64,000 nucleotides of DNA from Achromobacter ruhlandii (GCF_902859695.1 NZ_CADIJL010000005.1:124001-188000), one strand, 5' to 3'. Numbered from the stretch's first letter, positions 50,039-61,491 are shown. The notes: a model not told the origin generated them from the sequence alone. Translations and numbers: made by a program.

Positions 50039-50950
50039 CTAGGCCGTGCCCGGGTCCTGCGCGCCGCGCAGATGCGCCAGCAGCAGCCGCGCCGCCACCG
50101 GCAGCGCATCGGCATCGCGCACGCCCAGCAGCAGCCAGCGTCGCGCCCAGTCGTCGGACAGGGCAATCAGGCGGATCGGCATGGAGCGCGCATGCGGCTC
50201 GGCCGCCAGCCGCGGCAGGATGCCGACCCCGCGCGTGGCGGCCACCATGCGGCAGATGGCGTCGAAGCTGCGCACCTGGATGCGCAGCCGCATGTCGCGG
50301 CCCAGCCGGCCGCTCTCGTCGGCCAGGCGGGTGGCCAGCGAGGTCGCGGGCGGCAGGCCGACGTAGTCGTAGGCCAGGGTATCGGCGAACGCCACGCTGG
50401 CCTGGCGCGCCAGCGGATGACGCTGCGGCACGATCAGCACCAGTTCGTCGAGCCGATACGGCACGGTGGCCAGGCCCGCCGCCGGGGTGCGGTCGGCGAA
50501 CACGCCGATGTCGGCGCGGTTCTCCAGCACGGCGGTGACGATGTCGCTGCTGTTCTGCTCTTCCAGGTCGATGCGAACGGCCGGATGCGCTTCCATGAAG
50601 GACGCCAGGTCTTCCGGCAGGAACTGGGTCAGCGACGAGGTATTGGCGGCGATGCGCACCTGCCCGCGCACGCCCCGGGCATAGTCGGACAGGGTGCCCG
50701 CCATCTGCTCGACTTCCTGCAGCACCCGCAGGGCATGGACCAGGCAGGCCTGGCCCGCCTCGGTCAGCTCGACGCCGGCCGCGTTGCGGTAAAGCAGCTG
50801 GGTGTCCAGCGCGGCCTCCAGGTCCGAGATCCGCTTGCTGGCCGCCCCCACCGCCAGGTGCGACGCGCGCGCGCCGGCCGAGATGCTGCCCTGGCGGGCC
50901 ACCGAGACGAAAAGCGAGAGCGTGACGAGGTCGATGCGGGCGATATTCAT
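50039..50950 (-). CDS. LysR-family transcriptional regulator, 303 aa
   Basis: The N-terminal winged HTH spans about residues 5-65 (LSLFVSVARQGSISAGARAS, AASKRISDLEAALDTQLLYR). The effector domain follows (VRIAANTSSLTQFLPEDLASF). It is encoded in the same direction as the CoA-transferase operon, about 200 bases upstream, and probably activates it in response to its substrate. I chose the ATG at 50950, where homology starts (MNIARIDLVTL). Confidence 0.9.
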   Translation of the reverse strand: MNIARIDLVTLSLFVSVARQGSISAGARASHLAVGAASKRISDLEAALDTQLLYRNAAGVELTEAGQACLVHALRVLQEVEQMAGTLSDYARGVRGQVRIAANTSSLTQFLPEDLASFMEAHPAVRIDLEEQNSSDIVTAVLENRADIGVFADRTPAAGLATVPYRLDELVLIVPQRHPLARQASVAFADTLAYDYVGLPPATSLATRLADESGRLGRDMRLRIQVRSFDAICRMVAATRGVGILPRLAAEPHARSMPIRLIALSDDWARRWLLLGVRDADALPVAARLLLAHLRGAQDPGTA

Positions 50951-51098
50951 GATGGACGCGCGGCGCCAGGCGGACGCCGCGGCTGCACTATAGCGCGCAG
51001 GCCCGGGGCACCCGCCCCCGCTGACCGTCCGCGATAAGTCCCCATTTAAACCAAAAGGCGGACTGCAGCCCGGCGGGGCTGCCACTACAATCCCGCCT

Positions 51099-52840
<1,742 letters not shown>

Positions 52841-52852
52841 GGAGACCGACCC

Positions 52853-53053
52853 ATGCACATCACCCTGAACGGCGACGCCCGTGAATTTCCGCTCGACACC
52901 ACGGTGAACGAACTGCTCGAAACGCTGGGCTATGCCGGCAAGCGCGTGGCGGTGGAACGCAACGGCGAGATCGTGCCCAAGAGCCAGCACGCGCAGACCG
53001 CGCTGACCGACGGCGACCAGGTCGAGATCGTGGTGGCGGTGGGCGGCGGCTGA
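52853..53053 (+). CDS. thiS: Sulfur-carrier protein ThiS, 66 aa
   Basis: The sequence ITLNGDAREFPLDTTVNELLE and the required C-terminal GGG fit ThiS, whose terminal glycine becomes a thiocarboxylate during thiazole formation for thiamine. A GAGG site precedes the start. No thi box or TPP riboswitch is seen upstream, as expected for a gene inside an operon. Confidence 0.9.
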   Translation: MHITLNGDAREFPLDTTVNELLETLGYAGKRVAVERNGEIVPKSQHAQTALTDGDQVEIVVAVGGG

Positions 53054-53087
53054 GCGCCGGCCGGCAAGCGCCGGTCGCCACCCGCGG

Positions 53088-53117
53088 AAGGGCTGCAGCA
53101 ATGCAGCCCTTTTTTTC
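53088..53117 (+). terminator. Intrinsic terminator after thiS
   Basis: AGGGCTGCA (53089-53097) pairs with TGCAGCCCT (53102-53110) around GCAA, followed by eight T residues. It ends the trmB-pip-thiS transcript. The rest of the 53054-53357 gap shows no gene. Confidence 0.9.
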
Positions 53118-53357
53118 ATTATCCTGACGGGTGGCTAGCAACCTGTTACACGATTACCCCTCTCTCGCGGCGACCTGGCGAGTCATAATCGTTGGTGCCG
53201 GCGCGTCCGGGCCTGGCCCGGCAAGCGGATTTGCATGCCGACGCCCCGCCAATCCGGGAGCGACGGCAACGCCGGCACCATGCGCAGAAGTCCGGGGACC
53301 GCGCGCCCTGACACGCATCGCTCTTTCTCTCACCGCAACATAGATAAAGGAAACACG

Positions 53358-53804
53358 ATGGGTCTGCTCAATTTCATCAAGGACGTTGGAGAAAAACTCT
53401 TCGGCGCCAGCGAAGCCAAGGCGGCCACGCCGGATGAGCTGAAGAAGGAACTCGACAAGCACGGCCTGAATGCCGATGGCCTGCAGATCTCGGTCGATGG
53501 CGACAAGGTCACCGTCACGGGCGAGGCCGCCAATACCGAGGCCGCCGAGAAGATCGCGCTGGCGCTGGGCAACACCGTTGGCGTGGCCGCGGTGGACAAC
53601 CAGTTGAAGGTCAAGCAGGCCGCGCCCGAGGCCAAGATGTACACGGTGCAGAAGGGCGACAACCTGTGGAAGATCGCCGAGGCGCAATACGGCAAGGGCC
53701 AGGGCGCCAAGAACACCCTGATCTTCGAGGCCAACAAGCCGATGCTGACCAGCCCCGACAAGATCTACCCGGGCCAGGTGCTGCGCATCCCGCCCCTGTC
53801 GTAA
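53358..53804 (+). CDS. kbp: BON-LysM domain protein (Kbp/YgaU-like), 148 aa
   Basis: I start it at 53358 (MGLLNFIKDVGEKLFG) after an AAAGGAA site. A BON domain covers about residues 25-90 (LQISVDGDKVTVTGEAANTE), followed by a LysM domain (MYTVQKGDNLWKIAEAQYG, KIYPGQVLRIPPL). This order is that of E. coli Kbp (YgaU), a cytosolic potassium-binding protein. No signal peptide is present. Confidence 0.85.
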   Translation: MGLLNFIKDVGEKLFGASEAKAATPDELKKELDKHGLNADGLQISVDGDKVTVTGEAANTEAAEKIALALGNTVGVAAVDNQLKVKQAAPEAKMYTVQKGDNLWKIAEAQYGKGQGAKNTLIFEANKPMLTSPDKIYPGQVLRIPPLS

Positions 53805-53874
53805 GCCACGAAACAGAATGGGCCCTTGCGGGCCCGTGTCGCGGCGCAGAACCCCCTGCCTGCCGCGATGATTT

Positions 53875-53903
53875 GGCCAGGCGCAACGCCTGGCCATTTT
53901 TTT
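53875..53903 (+). terminator. Intrinsic terminator after kbp-like gene
   Basis: GGCCAGGC (53875-53882) pairs with GCCTGGCC (53888-53895), followed by ATTTTTTT. The convergent ffh gene ends 80 bases downstream. Confidence 0.9.
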
Positions 53904-53985
53904 GGTGGAAATCCCCGCGGGCAAGCGCCGGCAGTCAGCGGCAGCCCCGAGGGACCGGCCCCGTCGCCGGGCGGCGGCGTGCCGG

Positions 53986-55392
53986 TCAGCCCTTCATGAA
54001 GCGGCCCATGCCCTTCATGCCGCCCATGGCGCGCATCATCTTGGCCATGCCGCCCTTCTTCATCTGCTTCATCATGCCCTGCATCTGCTCGAACTGGGCC
54101 AGCAGGCGGTTGACTTCCTGCACCGGCACGCCCGAACCCGCCGCGATGCGGCGCTTGCGCGAGGCCTTGATGAGTTCCGGCTTGGCACGCTCGGCGGCCG
54201 TCATGGAATTGAGGATGCCCTCGGTGCGGCGCAGCTGCTTTTCGGCCTGGCCGCCCTGCAGCTGGCCGGCGGCCTGCTGGAACTGGGCCGGCAGCTTTTC
54301 CAGCAACGAGCCCATGTCGCCCAGCTTCTTGACCTGGCCGAGCTGGTCGCGGAAGTCGTTCAGGTCGAACTTGTTGCCCGACTTGATCTTGGCCGCCAGC
54401 TTCTGGGCCTCGGCGATGTCGATGTTCTTCTGGGCCTGCTCGACCAGCGAGACGATGTCGCCCATGCCCAGCACACGCTGCGCCATGCGCTCGGGGTAGA
54501 ACGGCTCCAGGCCGTCCAGCTTTTCCGAGACGCCGACGAACTTGAGCGGCTTGCCGGTGACGTGGCGCACCGACAGCGCCGCGCCGCCGCGGGCGTCGCC
54601 GTCCAGCTTGGTCAGCACCACGCCGGTCAGCGGCAGCGCCTCGGCGAAGGCGCGGGCGGTGTTGACCGCGTCCTGGCCCTGCATGGCGTCGACCACGAAC
54701 AGCGTTTCGACCGGCTTGACCAGGTCATGCAACGCGCGGATCTCGCGCATCATGGCCTCGTCGATGCCCAGGCGGCCGGCCGTGTCCAGGATCAGCACGT
54801 CGTAGTGGTGACGGCGGGCGTGGTCGACCGCGTTGCGGGCGATGTCCTCGGGCTTCTGGCTGGGATCGGACGGCAGGAAATCGACGCCGACCTGCGCCGC
54901 CACGCTCTTCAACTGGTCGATGGCGGCCGGGCGGTAGACGTCGGCGGACACCACCAGCACCTTCTTCTTGCCGGTCTTGCGGCCGTGCTGGGTGTGCTGG
55001 CCTTCGCTCAGCCAGCGGGCCAGCTTGCCGGTGGTGGTGGTCTTGCCCGCGCCCTGCAGGCCGGCCATCAGGATGACCGCGGGCGGCTGCACGGCCAGCG
55101 ACAGTTCGCCGGAATCGGCGCCCAGGTCGCCGCCCATGAGGGCGGTCAGTTCCTTGTGGACCACGCCCACCAGGGCCTGGCCGGGGCTGAGGCTGCTGGC
55201 GACTTCTTCGCCCAGCGCCTTTTCCTTGACCCGGGCGACGAAATCGCGCACCACGGGCAGCGCCACGTCGGCTTCCAGCAGGGCCATGCGCACTTCGCGC
55301 AGCATTTCCTGGGTGTTGGCCTCGGTCAGGCGGGCTTCGCCGCGCAGTGTCTTGACGACGCGCGACAGGCGTTGAGTTAGGTTATCGAGCAT
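53986..55392 (-). CDS. ffh: Signal recognition particle protein Ffh, 468 aa
   Basis: The GTPase motifs are intact: GLQGAGKTTTTGKLAR (G1), DTAGRLGIDE (G3) and VVLTKLDGDARGGAAL (G4). The C-terminal M domain is methionine-rich (QFEQMQGMMKQMKKGGMAKMM, split by short loops) and holds the signal-peptide groove and 4.5S RNA contact. Ffh targets nascent membrane proteins with the FtsY receptor. Length is standard. It is divergent from the ccsA-like gene. Confidence 0.95.
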   Translation of the reverse strand: MLDNLTQRLSRVVKTLRGEARLTEANTQEMLREVRMALLEADVALPVVRDFVARVKEKALGEEVASSLSPGQALVGVVHKELTALMGGDLGADSGELSLAVQPPAVILMAGLQGAGKTTTTGKLARWLSEGQHTQHGRKTGKKKVLVVSADVYRPAAIDQLKSVAAQVGVDFLPSDPSQKPEDIARNAVDHARRHHYDVLILDTAGRLGIDEAMMREIRALHDLVKPVETLFVVDAMQGQDAVNTARAFAEALPLTGVVLTKLDGDARGGAALSVRHVTGKPLKFVGVSEKLDGLEPFYPERMAQRVLGMGDIVSLVEQAQKNIDIAEAQKLAAKIKSGNKFDLNDFRDQLGQVKKLGDMGSLLEKLPAQFQQAAGQLQGGQAEKQLRRTEGILNSMTAAERAKPELIKASRKRRIAAGSGVPVQEVNRLLAQFEQMQGMMKQMKKGGMAKMMRAMGGMKGMGRFMKG

Positions 55393-55498
55393 GAGAGGCG
55401 TTTCCGCTTAAACTAGTTGATTGAACGGTGGCCGCAGGCGCGGATTCTGCGCTGTCGGGCGGCATGCGCCCCCAGGCCCCATCCAGACAACGGTTTCT

Positions 55499-56341
55499 AT
55501 GTCACTAGGCATTGTATTTCACACAGCGGCCGCCTTGGCGTACGCCGTGCTGGGAGGGTCCCTCTGGATCCGCCTGGCGGGCGCCGGGGAAGTCGAGCAA
55601 ACGGGCAAAGTCGCCCGTCTGTGCCTGCTGGGAGCCCTGGTTCTCCATGGAATCGGGCTGCAACAGTCCATGCTGGGGGCCCCGCACCTGTTCATCGGGT
55701 GGGCGCTGGCCCTGTCGGCCGCCATCTGGCTGGGCATGGTCGTATTCTGGCTCGAAAGCCTGCTGGTGCGCATCGACGGCCTGCAATTGCTGCTGCTGCC
55801 TGCCGCCACCCTGGCCAGCGGCCTGGCCGCCCTGTTTCCCCAGGGACAATTCGTGCCCCACGCCGACAACGCCTGGCTGCGCGTGCATTTGCTGATCGCG
55901 CTGGGCGCCTACGGGCTGATCACCATCGCCGCCCTGCACGCCATGCTGATGGCGCTGCTCGACCGCCACCTGCACCGCCCCCTGGACGCCCCCGCCGAAC
56001 GCAGCATCATCGGCCGCGTGCTGGACTCGCAGCCGCCGCTGCTGGTGCAGGAACAACTGCTGTTCCGCATCATCTGGATCGGCTTCGTGGTGCTGACCCT
56101 GGCCGTCGGCTCGGGCTCCATCGCCTCCATGAAGCTCACCGGTCAGATCCTGCCGTTCGACCACAAGACCGTCTTCACCCTGCTGTCCTGGTTCACCTTC
56201 GGCGTGCTGCTTGCCGGGCGCCACATCTGGGGCTGGCGCGGCCGCGTCGCCCTGCGCTGGACCCTTACCGGCTTCGGTTTCCTGATCCTGGCCTACACCG
56301 GCAGCCGGTTCGTGCTGGAAGTCATTCTGCATCGAGGCTGA
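55499..56341 (+). CDS. CcsA-like cytochrome c assembly family membrane protein (YpjD-type), 280 aa
   Basis: The start at 55499 (MSLGIVFHTAAALAYAVLG) follows weak ribosome-binding context. Eight or so membrane segments are visible, with conserved histidines near NAWLRVHLLIALGAYGLI and GRHIWGWRGR typical of the CcsA/ResC fold. Proteins of this YpjD type are encoded beside ffh in many proteobacteria. A role in haem handling is inferred from the family only. Confidence 0.85.
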   Translation: MSLGIVFHTAAALAYAVLGGSLWIRLAGAGEVEQTGKVARLCLLGALVLHGIGLQQSMLGAPHLFIGWALALSAAIWLGMVVFWLESLLVRIDGLQLLLLPAATLASGLAALFPQGQFVPHADNAWLRVHLLIALGAYGLITIAALHAMLMALLDRHLHRPLDAPAERSIIGRVLDSQPPLLVQEQLLFRIIWIGFVVLTLAVGSGSIASMKLTGQILPFDHKTVFTLLSWFTFGVLLAGRHIWGWRGRVALRWTLTGFGFLILAYTGSRFVLEVILHRG

Positions 56342-56342
56342 C

Positions 56343-56609
56343 GTGGGCAAACTGCTGTTCTGGATCGTCATCATCATCGGCGTGCTCTTTGTGGCCCGCA
56401 TCGCCGGCCGCATGGCCGCCGCCCGCCAGGATTCCACCGCCAGCGCCAAGCCGCGCGCCACGCCCAACCCGCCCGCCACCGGCGCGCCGGAGGCCATGGT
56501 CCGTTGCGCCCACTGCGGCATCCACCTGCCGCGTTCCGAGGCCCTGCTGCAGGGCGGCCAGACCTGGTGCAGCCAGGAACACGCCCGGCTGGGACCGGCG
56601 GCGAAATAA
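56343..56609 (+). CDS. PP0621-family small membrane protein, 88 aa
   Basis: A GTG start lies one base after the preceding stop. One N-terminal membrane helix (LLFWIVIIIGVLFVARI) is followed by an A/P-rich linker and a zinc-ribbon-like C-terminus with MVRCAHCGIHLPRSEALLQGG and WCSQEH (four cysteines). This pattern is the PP0621 family, of unknown function, commonly found between ypjD-like and ampD genes. Confidence 0.8.
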   Translation: MGKLLFWIVIIIGVLFVARIAGRMAAARQDSTASAKPRATPNPPATGAPEAMVRCAHCGIHLPRSEALLQGGQTWCSQEHARLGPAAK

Positions 56610-56817
56610 AAGGCGGGTCTGAGCGACCGGCCGGCCCGGATCCGCGGGCCCGCCATCCCGCCATTCCGCCAGCCAGCCCAGCCAGCCAGACAGCCCGGAG
56701 AGGCTCGCCCATCACAGGACGCAACCACAGCACCGCCCCCGGGTGGCTCCGCCCTCATTCGCCCCCTTTTCACACGCACGGCATAATGCACGTTGGATAC
56801 CAACCTGCTTTCCTCCC

Positions 56818-57396
56818 ATGCCCCTGCTTCTGGATCGACATGGCTGGCTGGCGCCGGCCCCGGGCGTTTCCCGGCTGCCCTCCCCCAACTGCGACGCGCG
56901 TCCCCAGGACGCCCAGGTGTCGCTGCTGGTGCTGCACAACATCAGCCTGCCGCCCGGCCAATTCGGCGGCCCCGAGGTGGCCGGCCTGTTCCTGAACACG
57001 CTGGACTACGGCTCGCACCCCTGGCTGGAACGCCTGCGCGGCCTGCGGGTATCGGCGCATTTCTTCATCCGCCGCGACGGCCGCATCGTGCAGTTCGTCT
57101 CCACCGATGCGCGCGCCTGGCATGCCGGCGTCTCGCGCTTCGCCGGCCGCGAGCGCTGCAACGATTTCTCCATTGGCATCGAGCTGGAAGGCACCGACAC
57201 GCTGCCCTACACTGACGAACAGTACCTGGCCCTGCGCCGGCTGACGCCGGTGCTGCGCGCACGCTACCCCCTGGCGGCCGCCTGGGGCCACGAACACATC
57301 GCGCCGGGCCGCAAGACCGACCCGGGGCCCGCTTTCAACTGGACGCGCTTCGGGCGCGACAGCGGCTTTGCGCGGCGGCAGTTGCCGCCCGTCTGA
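56818..57396 (+). CDS. ampD: 1,6-anhydro-N-acetylmuramyl-L-alanine amidase AmpD, 192 aa
   Basis: I start it at 56818. The amidase_2 zinc site is shown by LLVLHNISLPPG (first histidine), WHAGVSRFAGRERCNDFSIGIELEG and WGHEHIAPGRKTDPGPAF (later histidine and catalytic lysine/aspartate region). Cytosolic AmpD recycles peptidoglycan fragments and indirectly keeps ampC-type beta-lactamase genes off. Its inactivation is a known route to resistance in related organisms; here it looks intact. Confidence 0.95.
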   Translation: MPLLLDRHGWLAPAPGVSRLPSPNCDARPQDAQVSLLVLHNISLPPGQFGGPEVAGLFLNTLDYGSHPWLERLRGLRVSAHFFIRRDGRIVQFVSTDARAWHAGVSRFAGRERCNDFSIGIELEGTDTLPYTDEQYLALRRLTPVLRARYPLAAAWGHEHIAPGRKTDPGPAFNWTRFGRDSGFARRQLPPV

Positions 57397-57414
57397 CCCT
57401 TACAAGGACCGGTT

Positions 57415-58035
57415 ATGTTGAAGATCTGGGGACGGCTGACGTCCGTCAATGTGCAGAAAGTGATGCTGGCCGTGCGCGAACTGGCGCTGCCGCACACCTT
57501 CATCGAGGCCGGCGGCCCGTTCGGCGTGGTCGACACGCCCGAGTACGCCAAAATCAACCCCAACCGCACCGTGCCCGCCATCGACGACGGCGGTTTCGTG
57601 CTGTGGGAATCGAACGCCATCGTGCGCTACCTGGCCGCCCGCTACGGCGCCGGCACCCTGTGGCCCGAGGACGTCTGCCTGCGCGCCGACGCCGACCGCT
57701 GGATGGACTGGCAGACCACCGAATGGCAGGGCGCCATGGGCCCGGCCTTCCTGGGCCTGATCCGCACGCCGGAAGAAAAGCGCGACCACGCCGCCATCGA
57801 GCTGTCGGTCAAGCGCAGCAACGCCCGCGCGCAGATTCTGGACCGGGCGCTGCAAGGCCGCGAGTTCATCGCCGGCCGCCACCTCACCATGGGCGACATC
57901 GCCCTGGTGTGCTCGGCGCACCGCTGGCTGGCGCTGCCGATCGAGCGGCCGGACACCCCGGCGCTGTCGGCGTGGTACCGGCGCGTGATGATGCGACCGG
58001 CGCCGCAGGGGGTGTTGACGTTGCCGTTGGAGTGA
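57415..58035 (+). CDS. Glutathione S-transferase family protein, 206 aa
   Basis: The thioredoxin-like N-terminal domain has RLTSVNVQKVMLAVRELAL and NRTVPAIDDGGFVLWESNAI (the cis-proline and glutathione-binding ES motif). The helical C-terminal domain follows with RHLTMGDIALVC (N-capping box). It probably conjugates glutathione to an unknown electrophile. The gene is 18 bases after ampD and may be co-transcribed. Confidence 0.9.
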   Translation: MLKIWGRLTSVNVQKVMLAVRELALPHTFIEAGGPFGVVDTPEYAKINPNRTVPAIDDGGFVLWESNAIVRYLAARYGAGTLWPEDVCLRADADRWMDWQTTEWQGAMGPAFLGLIRTPEEKRDHAAIELSVKRSNARAQILDRALQGREFIAGRHLTMGDIALVCSAHRWLALPIERPDTPALSAWYRRVMMRPAPQGVLTLPLE

Positions 58036-58103
58036 CAGCTCCGGCAGGCTGAAGGCATGCAACCGCATGCCTTCAGCCCCCCGCATTCGAGGCGCATTTT
58101 GAT

Positions 58104-60122
58104 TTAGCCGAAGAAGAAATTATCGCTGTCGAGATAGGGATAATTACTGCCGATCACGTCGGCCATCATGTAGCCGTATCCGTTCGGCGTGGAAGGATCG
58201 GCGTAGTTCGTATATTCGATGAAGAAGTCCGCTATCCCATCGCCGGTTCTGTCTCCCTCCAGGCTTACGGTGGACGCCCGCCACCAACCGCTTTCGTCAT
58301 CATGAGTGACGGGCCAATTCAGTCCGTGATGGTCCTCGGTCACATACCGGAGCTCTCCGGCATGCCCGGTGAACTTTCCTGTACCGATAAACCGCATGGC
58401 CTGATGTCCCTCGGTATTCAGGTCGCCATCCAGATTTGAAAAATCGAGCACGTCCGGCTCGATCCGCAGCCCCCCATATCCCCCGAGATAGGCCGGCTGG
58501 TAGTGCTTGAGGTCGAAATCGCGCGCTTCGCGGACCGTGGTCAAGCCATGGATGAACTTCGTCGTGATTTCCCCGGAGTCCGGATCGGCGAAATCACCAT
58601 CGTTGAACACGATGCGATTGCCGCCGCCATGCACGACGAAGGTGTCGTTGCCGCCACGGCCCGTGAACGTCATTCCCCCAAGCACGTCGCCAACCAGGAT
58701 ATCGTCGTAGTCGCTGCCAATGACATAGTCGATATTGCGATATTCTCCCTGGCACCACTCGCCGCACGAACCGGATTTCAACTCCACAGGCGCGTACCCC
58801 CGAAGTTTCCCCAAGGCACTTTCATGGGTGAGGAAATGACGATTGATGTCATAGTCCTTGAGTCCAAAGGCGCTGGCCCGATCGGCAATCCACTTGTCCA
58901 TGCGATCGTTGCCACTCACAACGATGTCGACGCCCCACTCGTTCAAGGAAAAATCCAGGATGTTGTATCCATCCGGATTGCCCACAACCTTGTTGGACCA
59001 ATCAAAGTCGCTTCCCGGCATGAACCAGTTGATTGCATTGCCGCCGACCATTTCACTGGGGGTATTGTCACCGATGAACACATAGGATTTTCCATCCTGA
59101 GCGGTGAAGGACTTTACGCCGCCGTCCGCCGCCAGATCGGCATAAAAGACAACGTCAGGTGGTGGTCGCATGCTCGGGCCGTCGGATTGGCGTTCGGTAT
59201 CCGCAGCGCCACCAATCGGACGATCCCTCCCGATTTCCGCCAGAATTTCGGGAAGGATGGCGGCCGCTTCCGGATAGTCCGCGGGATGTGTCGCAATTTC
59301 CCGCATCGCCAGATAGATTTGGTAGTCGGAGAATCTGGCACCGTCACTAACGGCGGCGACATCCGCAGCAGGCGGGCCACTGTCAACGCTCGAAAGCGTA
59401 GCGTGGGAGAGCTGCTGGTCAGGCAATGACTCCGTCGGCATACCTCCCGTATGAAGAGGGATATGCGTTCCTTCATTGACGAGCACGTCTTGGATGAATT
59501 TCGCCGCCGCCCCCTTGAGGTCGATGAGATCAGGCAGGGATGAAGCGATAGCAACGATAGCCATGCCGGCTACAACCGTTGGTATGCCTCCGCCAACCAT
59601 GAGCAAAGTGCCCATTCCCGCGATCGCCCCCGCTATTGCAGCACCTCCCCACACAGACGCCACCTCGGAGCCGATCGCAACCTTGGGAGGAGTGCCTGAA
59701 GCAATATCCTTCTGGATGACGCTCCAGCTGAAAATTCCTTGCATGAACTTCTCATGCGTTTGCGCCATCACGTTCAAATACTTGAAGGCTTGTTTGTCCA
59801 GCCGGGATTCCAACAAGTCGCGAACGTATCCCAGGAATTTTCCTGTTTCCGGAATGAGCTTGTTGACCAACGGTTCCACCATCCCACGCGTCGTCTTCGG
59901 ATCGTGGTAATACCTCGATTCCTCGCTGTAGTGCGAAAAGTAATACGCTTCCTTTTGGTTGAGAATCTGCGCGATGTACCACGCGGGAACGATCCGGGGC
60001 GTCGAGAAGTAAGACCAGCCGATGCCGTCCCACAGCCCAGACCCTAATCCACCGCCCCAACTCGGGGGCTCCGGCGGCCAAGTGCCATAAACGGTGACGG
60101 GGGCAAGCGTAGGCGTGGGCAT
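58104..60122 (-). CDS. Orphan RTX-like calcium-binding secreted protein, 672 aa
   Basis: No classical signal peptide is present. After a proline-rich start (TLAPVTVYGTWPPEPP) there is a ~170-residue helical region, then a hydrophobic glycine-rich hairpin (residues about 150-195: VWGGAAIAGAIAGMGTLL). Near 475-500 an RTX-type stretch follows (GSDYDDILVG, FTGRGGNDTFVVHGGG). The C-terminus (DRTGDGIADFFIEY, ending DNFFFG) resembles type I secretion signals. No ABC exporter is encoded nearby. Lower GC than its neighbours suggests transfer. It may be a secreted toxin or adhesin; the activity is unknown. Confidence 0.65.
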   Translation of the reverse strand: MPTPTLAPVTVYGTWPPEPPSWGGGLGSGLWDGIGWSYFSTPRIVPAWYIAQILNQKEAYYFSHYSEESRYYHDPKTTRGMVEPLVNKLIPETGKFLGYVRDLLESRLDKQAFKYLNVMAQTHEKFMQGIFSWSVIQKDIASGTPPKVAIGSEVASVWGGAAIAGAIAGMGTLLMVGGGIPTVVAGMAIVAIASSLPDLIDLKGAAAKFIQDVLVNEGTHIPLHTGGMPTESLPDQQLSHATLSSVDSGPPAADVAAVSDGARFSDYQIYLAMREIATHPADYPEAAAILPEILAEIGRDRPIGGAADTERQSDGPSMRPPPDVVFYADLAADGGVKSFTAQDGKSYVFIGDNTPSEMVGGNAINWFMPGSDFDWSNKVVGNPDGYNILDFSLNEWGVDIVVSGNDRMDKWIADRASAFGLKDYDINRHFLTHESALGKLRGYAPVELKSGSCGEWCQGEYRNIDYVIGSDYDDILVGDVLGGMTFTGRGGNDTFVVHGGGNRIVFNDGDFADPDSGEITTKFIHGLTTVREARDFDLKHYQPAYLGGYGGLRIEPDVLDFSNLDGDLNTEGHQAMRFIGTGKFTGHAGELRYVTEDHHGLNWPVTHDDESGWWRASTVSLEGDRTGDGIADFFIEYTNYADPSTPNGYGYMMADVIGSNYPYLDSDNFFFG

Positions 60123-60309
60123 GATGCGGCTCCTGATCGCGGATCATCAATAGCCGCCCGCAGACACGCAGGCGACCGTCCATAGACATAACGGTTGAGC
60201 CGCGATTTACAGTAAAAAAAAGCCGCAATTCAGACCAGTTCTCAGACACTGGCCCGCGTCCCGCGATCTGGAGCATGTCGCCGCAATCGCGGGAACTCCA
60301 TCTGACGCC

Positions 60310-61269
60310 CTACTCCACCCAAGGCGTATTCGCCCAGATCTGCCGCAGCCTCCCATCATCCTGCTTCAAGCGTTCCTGCCACTGCGGCCCGTCCAGATAA
60401 TCCATCTCGGTGAACTGCTGCTTCATCTGCGCCTGGAATTCCGGATTGGCGGCGACCTTGCCCAAGGCCTGGCGCAGCTTCTCGGCGACATCCGCCGGCA
60501 AGCCCTTGGGCGCGACAATGCCGCGCTCGGACGCGAACACCAGGTTCACGCCCAGTTCCTTGAAGGTCGGCACGTCCGGCCCCAGCGGCGAGCGCGTCGC
60601 GCTGGCCTGGGCCAGCACGCGCATGTTCTTGCCGTGATAGGGCATGACTTCGCCAAGGTTCAGGCCGCCGATCACGGTGTGCCCGCCCAGCACCGAGCTG
60701 CGCAACGGCCCCGCGCCGTTGTACGGCACATGGTTGAGCTTGGTGCCGGTCAGGTTCTGGAACAGCACCAGCGCCAGGTGATCATCGGTGCCCACGCCGG
60801 TCGAGCCATAACTGATCGAACCCGGCTTCTCGCGCGCCGCCTTGATCAGGGCATCCAGCGTCTGGTACGGACTGTCGGCGGCGACGCTGAAGGCGCTCGG
60901 GTCGCGCACCAGATTGGCCAGGTAGGTGAAGTCGGCGGTGGTGAAGCCGGCCTTGCGTTCGATCGGCAGCGACACCAGCCCGGGCATGTTGGTCATGGCC
61001 AGCGTATAGCCGTCGGGCTTGGCGCGCGCCACGTACGACAGCGCGATGGCGCTGGACGCGCCCGGCTTGTTCTGCACCACGATGGTGGTGCCCAGCTCTT
61101 TTTCCAGGAACACCGCCAGCGAACGCGCCGTCAGGTCGGTGCCGCCGCCGGGCGCGAAGCCCACCACCAGTTCGATGGGATGGTCGGGCCAGGCCCAGGC
61201 CGGCCACGCGGCGCACAGCGCGGCCACGGACAGCGCGGCGCGAGCGGCCGCCTTGCGTGTAAAGAACAT
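60310..61269 (-). CDS. Bug-family periplasmic receptor, 319 aa
   Basis: The signal peptide ends about residue 26 (CAAWPAWAWP). Bug signatures: HPIELVVGFAPGGGTDLTARSL, VVQNKPGASSAIALSYVA and GPDVPTFKELGVNLVF. It should bind a carboxylate for uptake. It belongs to the second catabolic cluster with the epimerase and aldehyde dehydrogenase, all on the minus strand. Confidence 0.9.
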   Translation of the reverse strand: MFFTRKAAARAALSVAALCAAWPAWAWPDHPIELVVGFAPGGGTDLTARSLAVFLEKELGTTIVVQNKPGASSAIALSYVARAKPDGYTLAMTNMPGLVSLPIERKAGFTTADFTYLANLVRDPSAFSVAADSPYQTLDALIKAAREKPGSISYGSTGVGTDDHLALVLFQNLTGTKLNHVPYNGAGPLRSSVLGGHTVIGGLNLGEVMPYHGKNMRVLAQASATRSPLGPDVPTFKELGVNLVFASERGIVAPKGLPADVAEKLRQALGKVAANPEFQAQMKQQFTEMDYLDGPQWQERLKQDDGRLRQIWANTPWVE

Positions 61270-61491
61270 GGTTGTCTCCTGTGTGGGTACTGCTGTTGTT
61301 ATGCGTTGTGATGAGCCGGACAGGCCGGCCAGTCACGCGGGACGGCTGCGACGGCCGCCCCGGGTCAAATTGTTCGCTCGCCGACAGGCAGGGACTGCAG
61401 GCAGACGCCTTCCCTCCTCGACGCGCGCGCCCGGCATTCTGCGCAGCTATCGGCAAGCCCCCTAGGCCGGAACACGCGCCAGGCATCGTGG

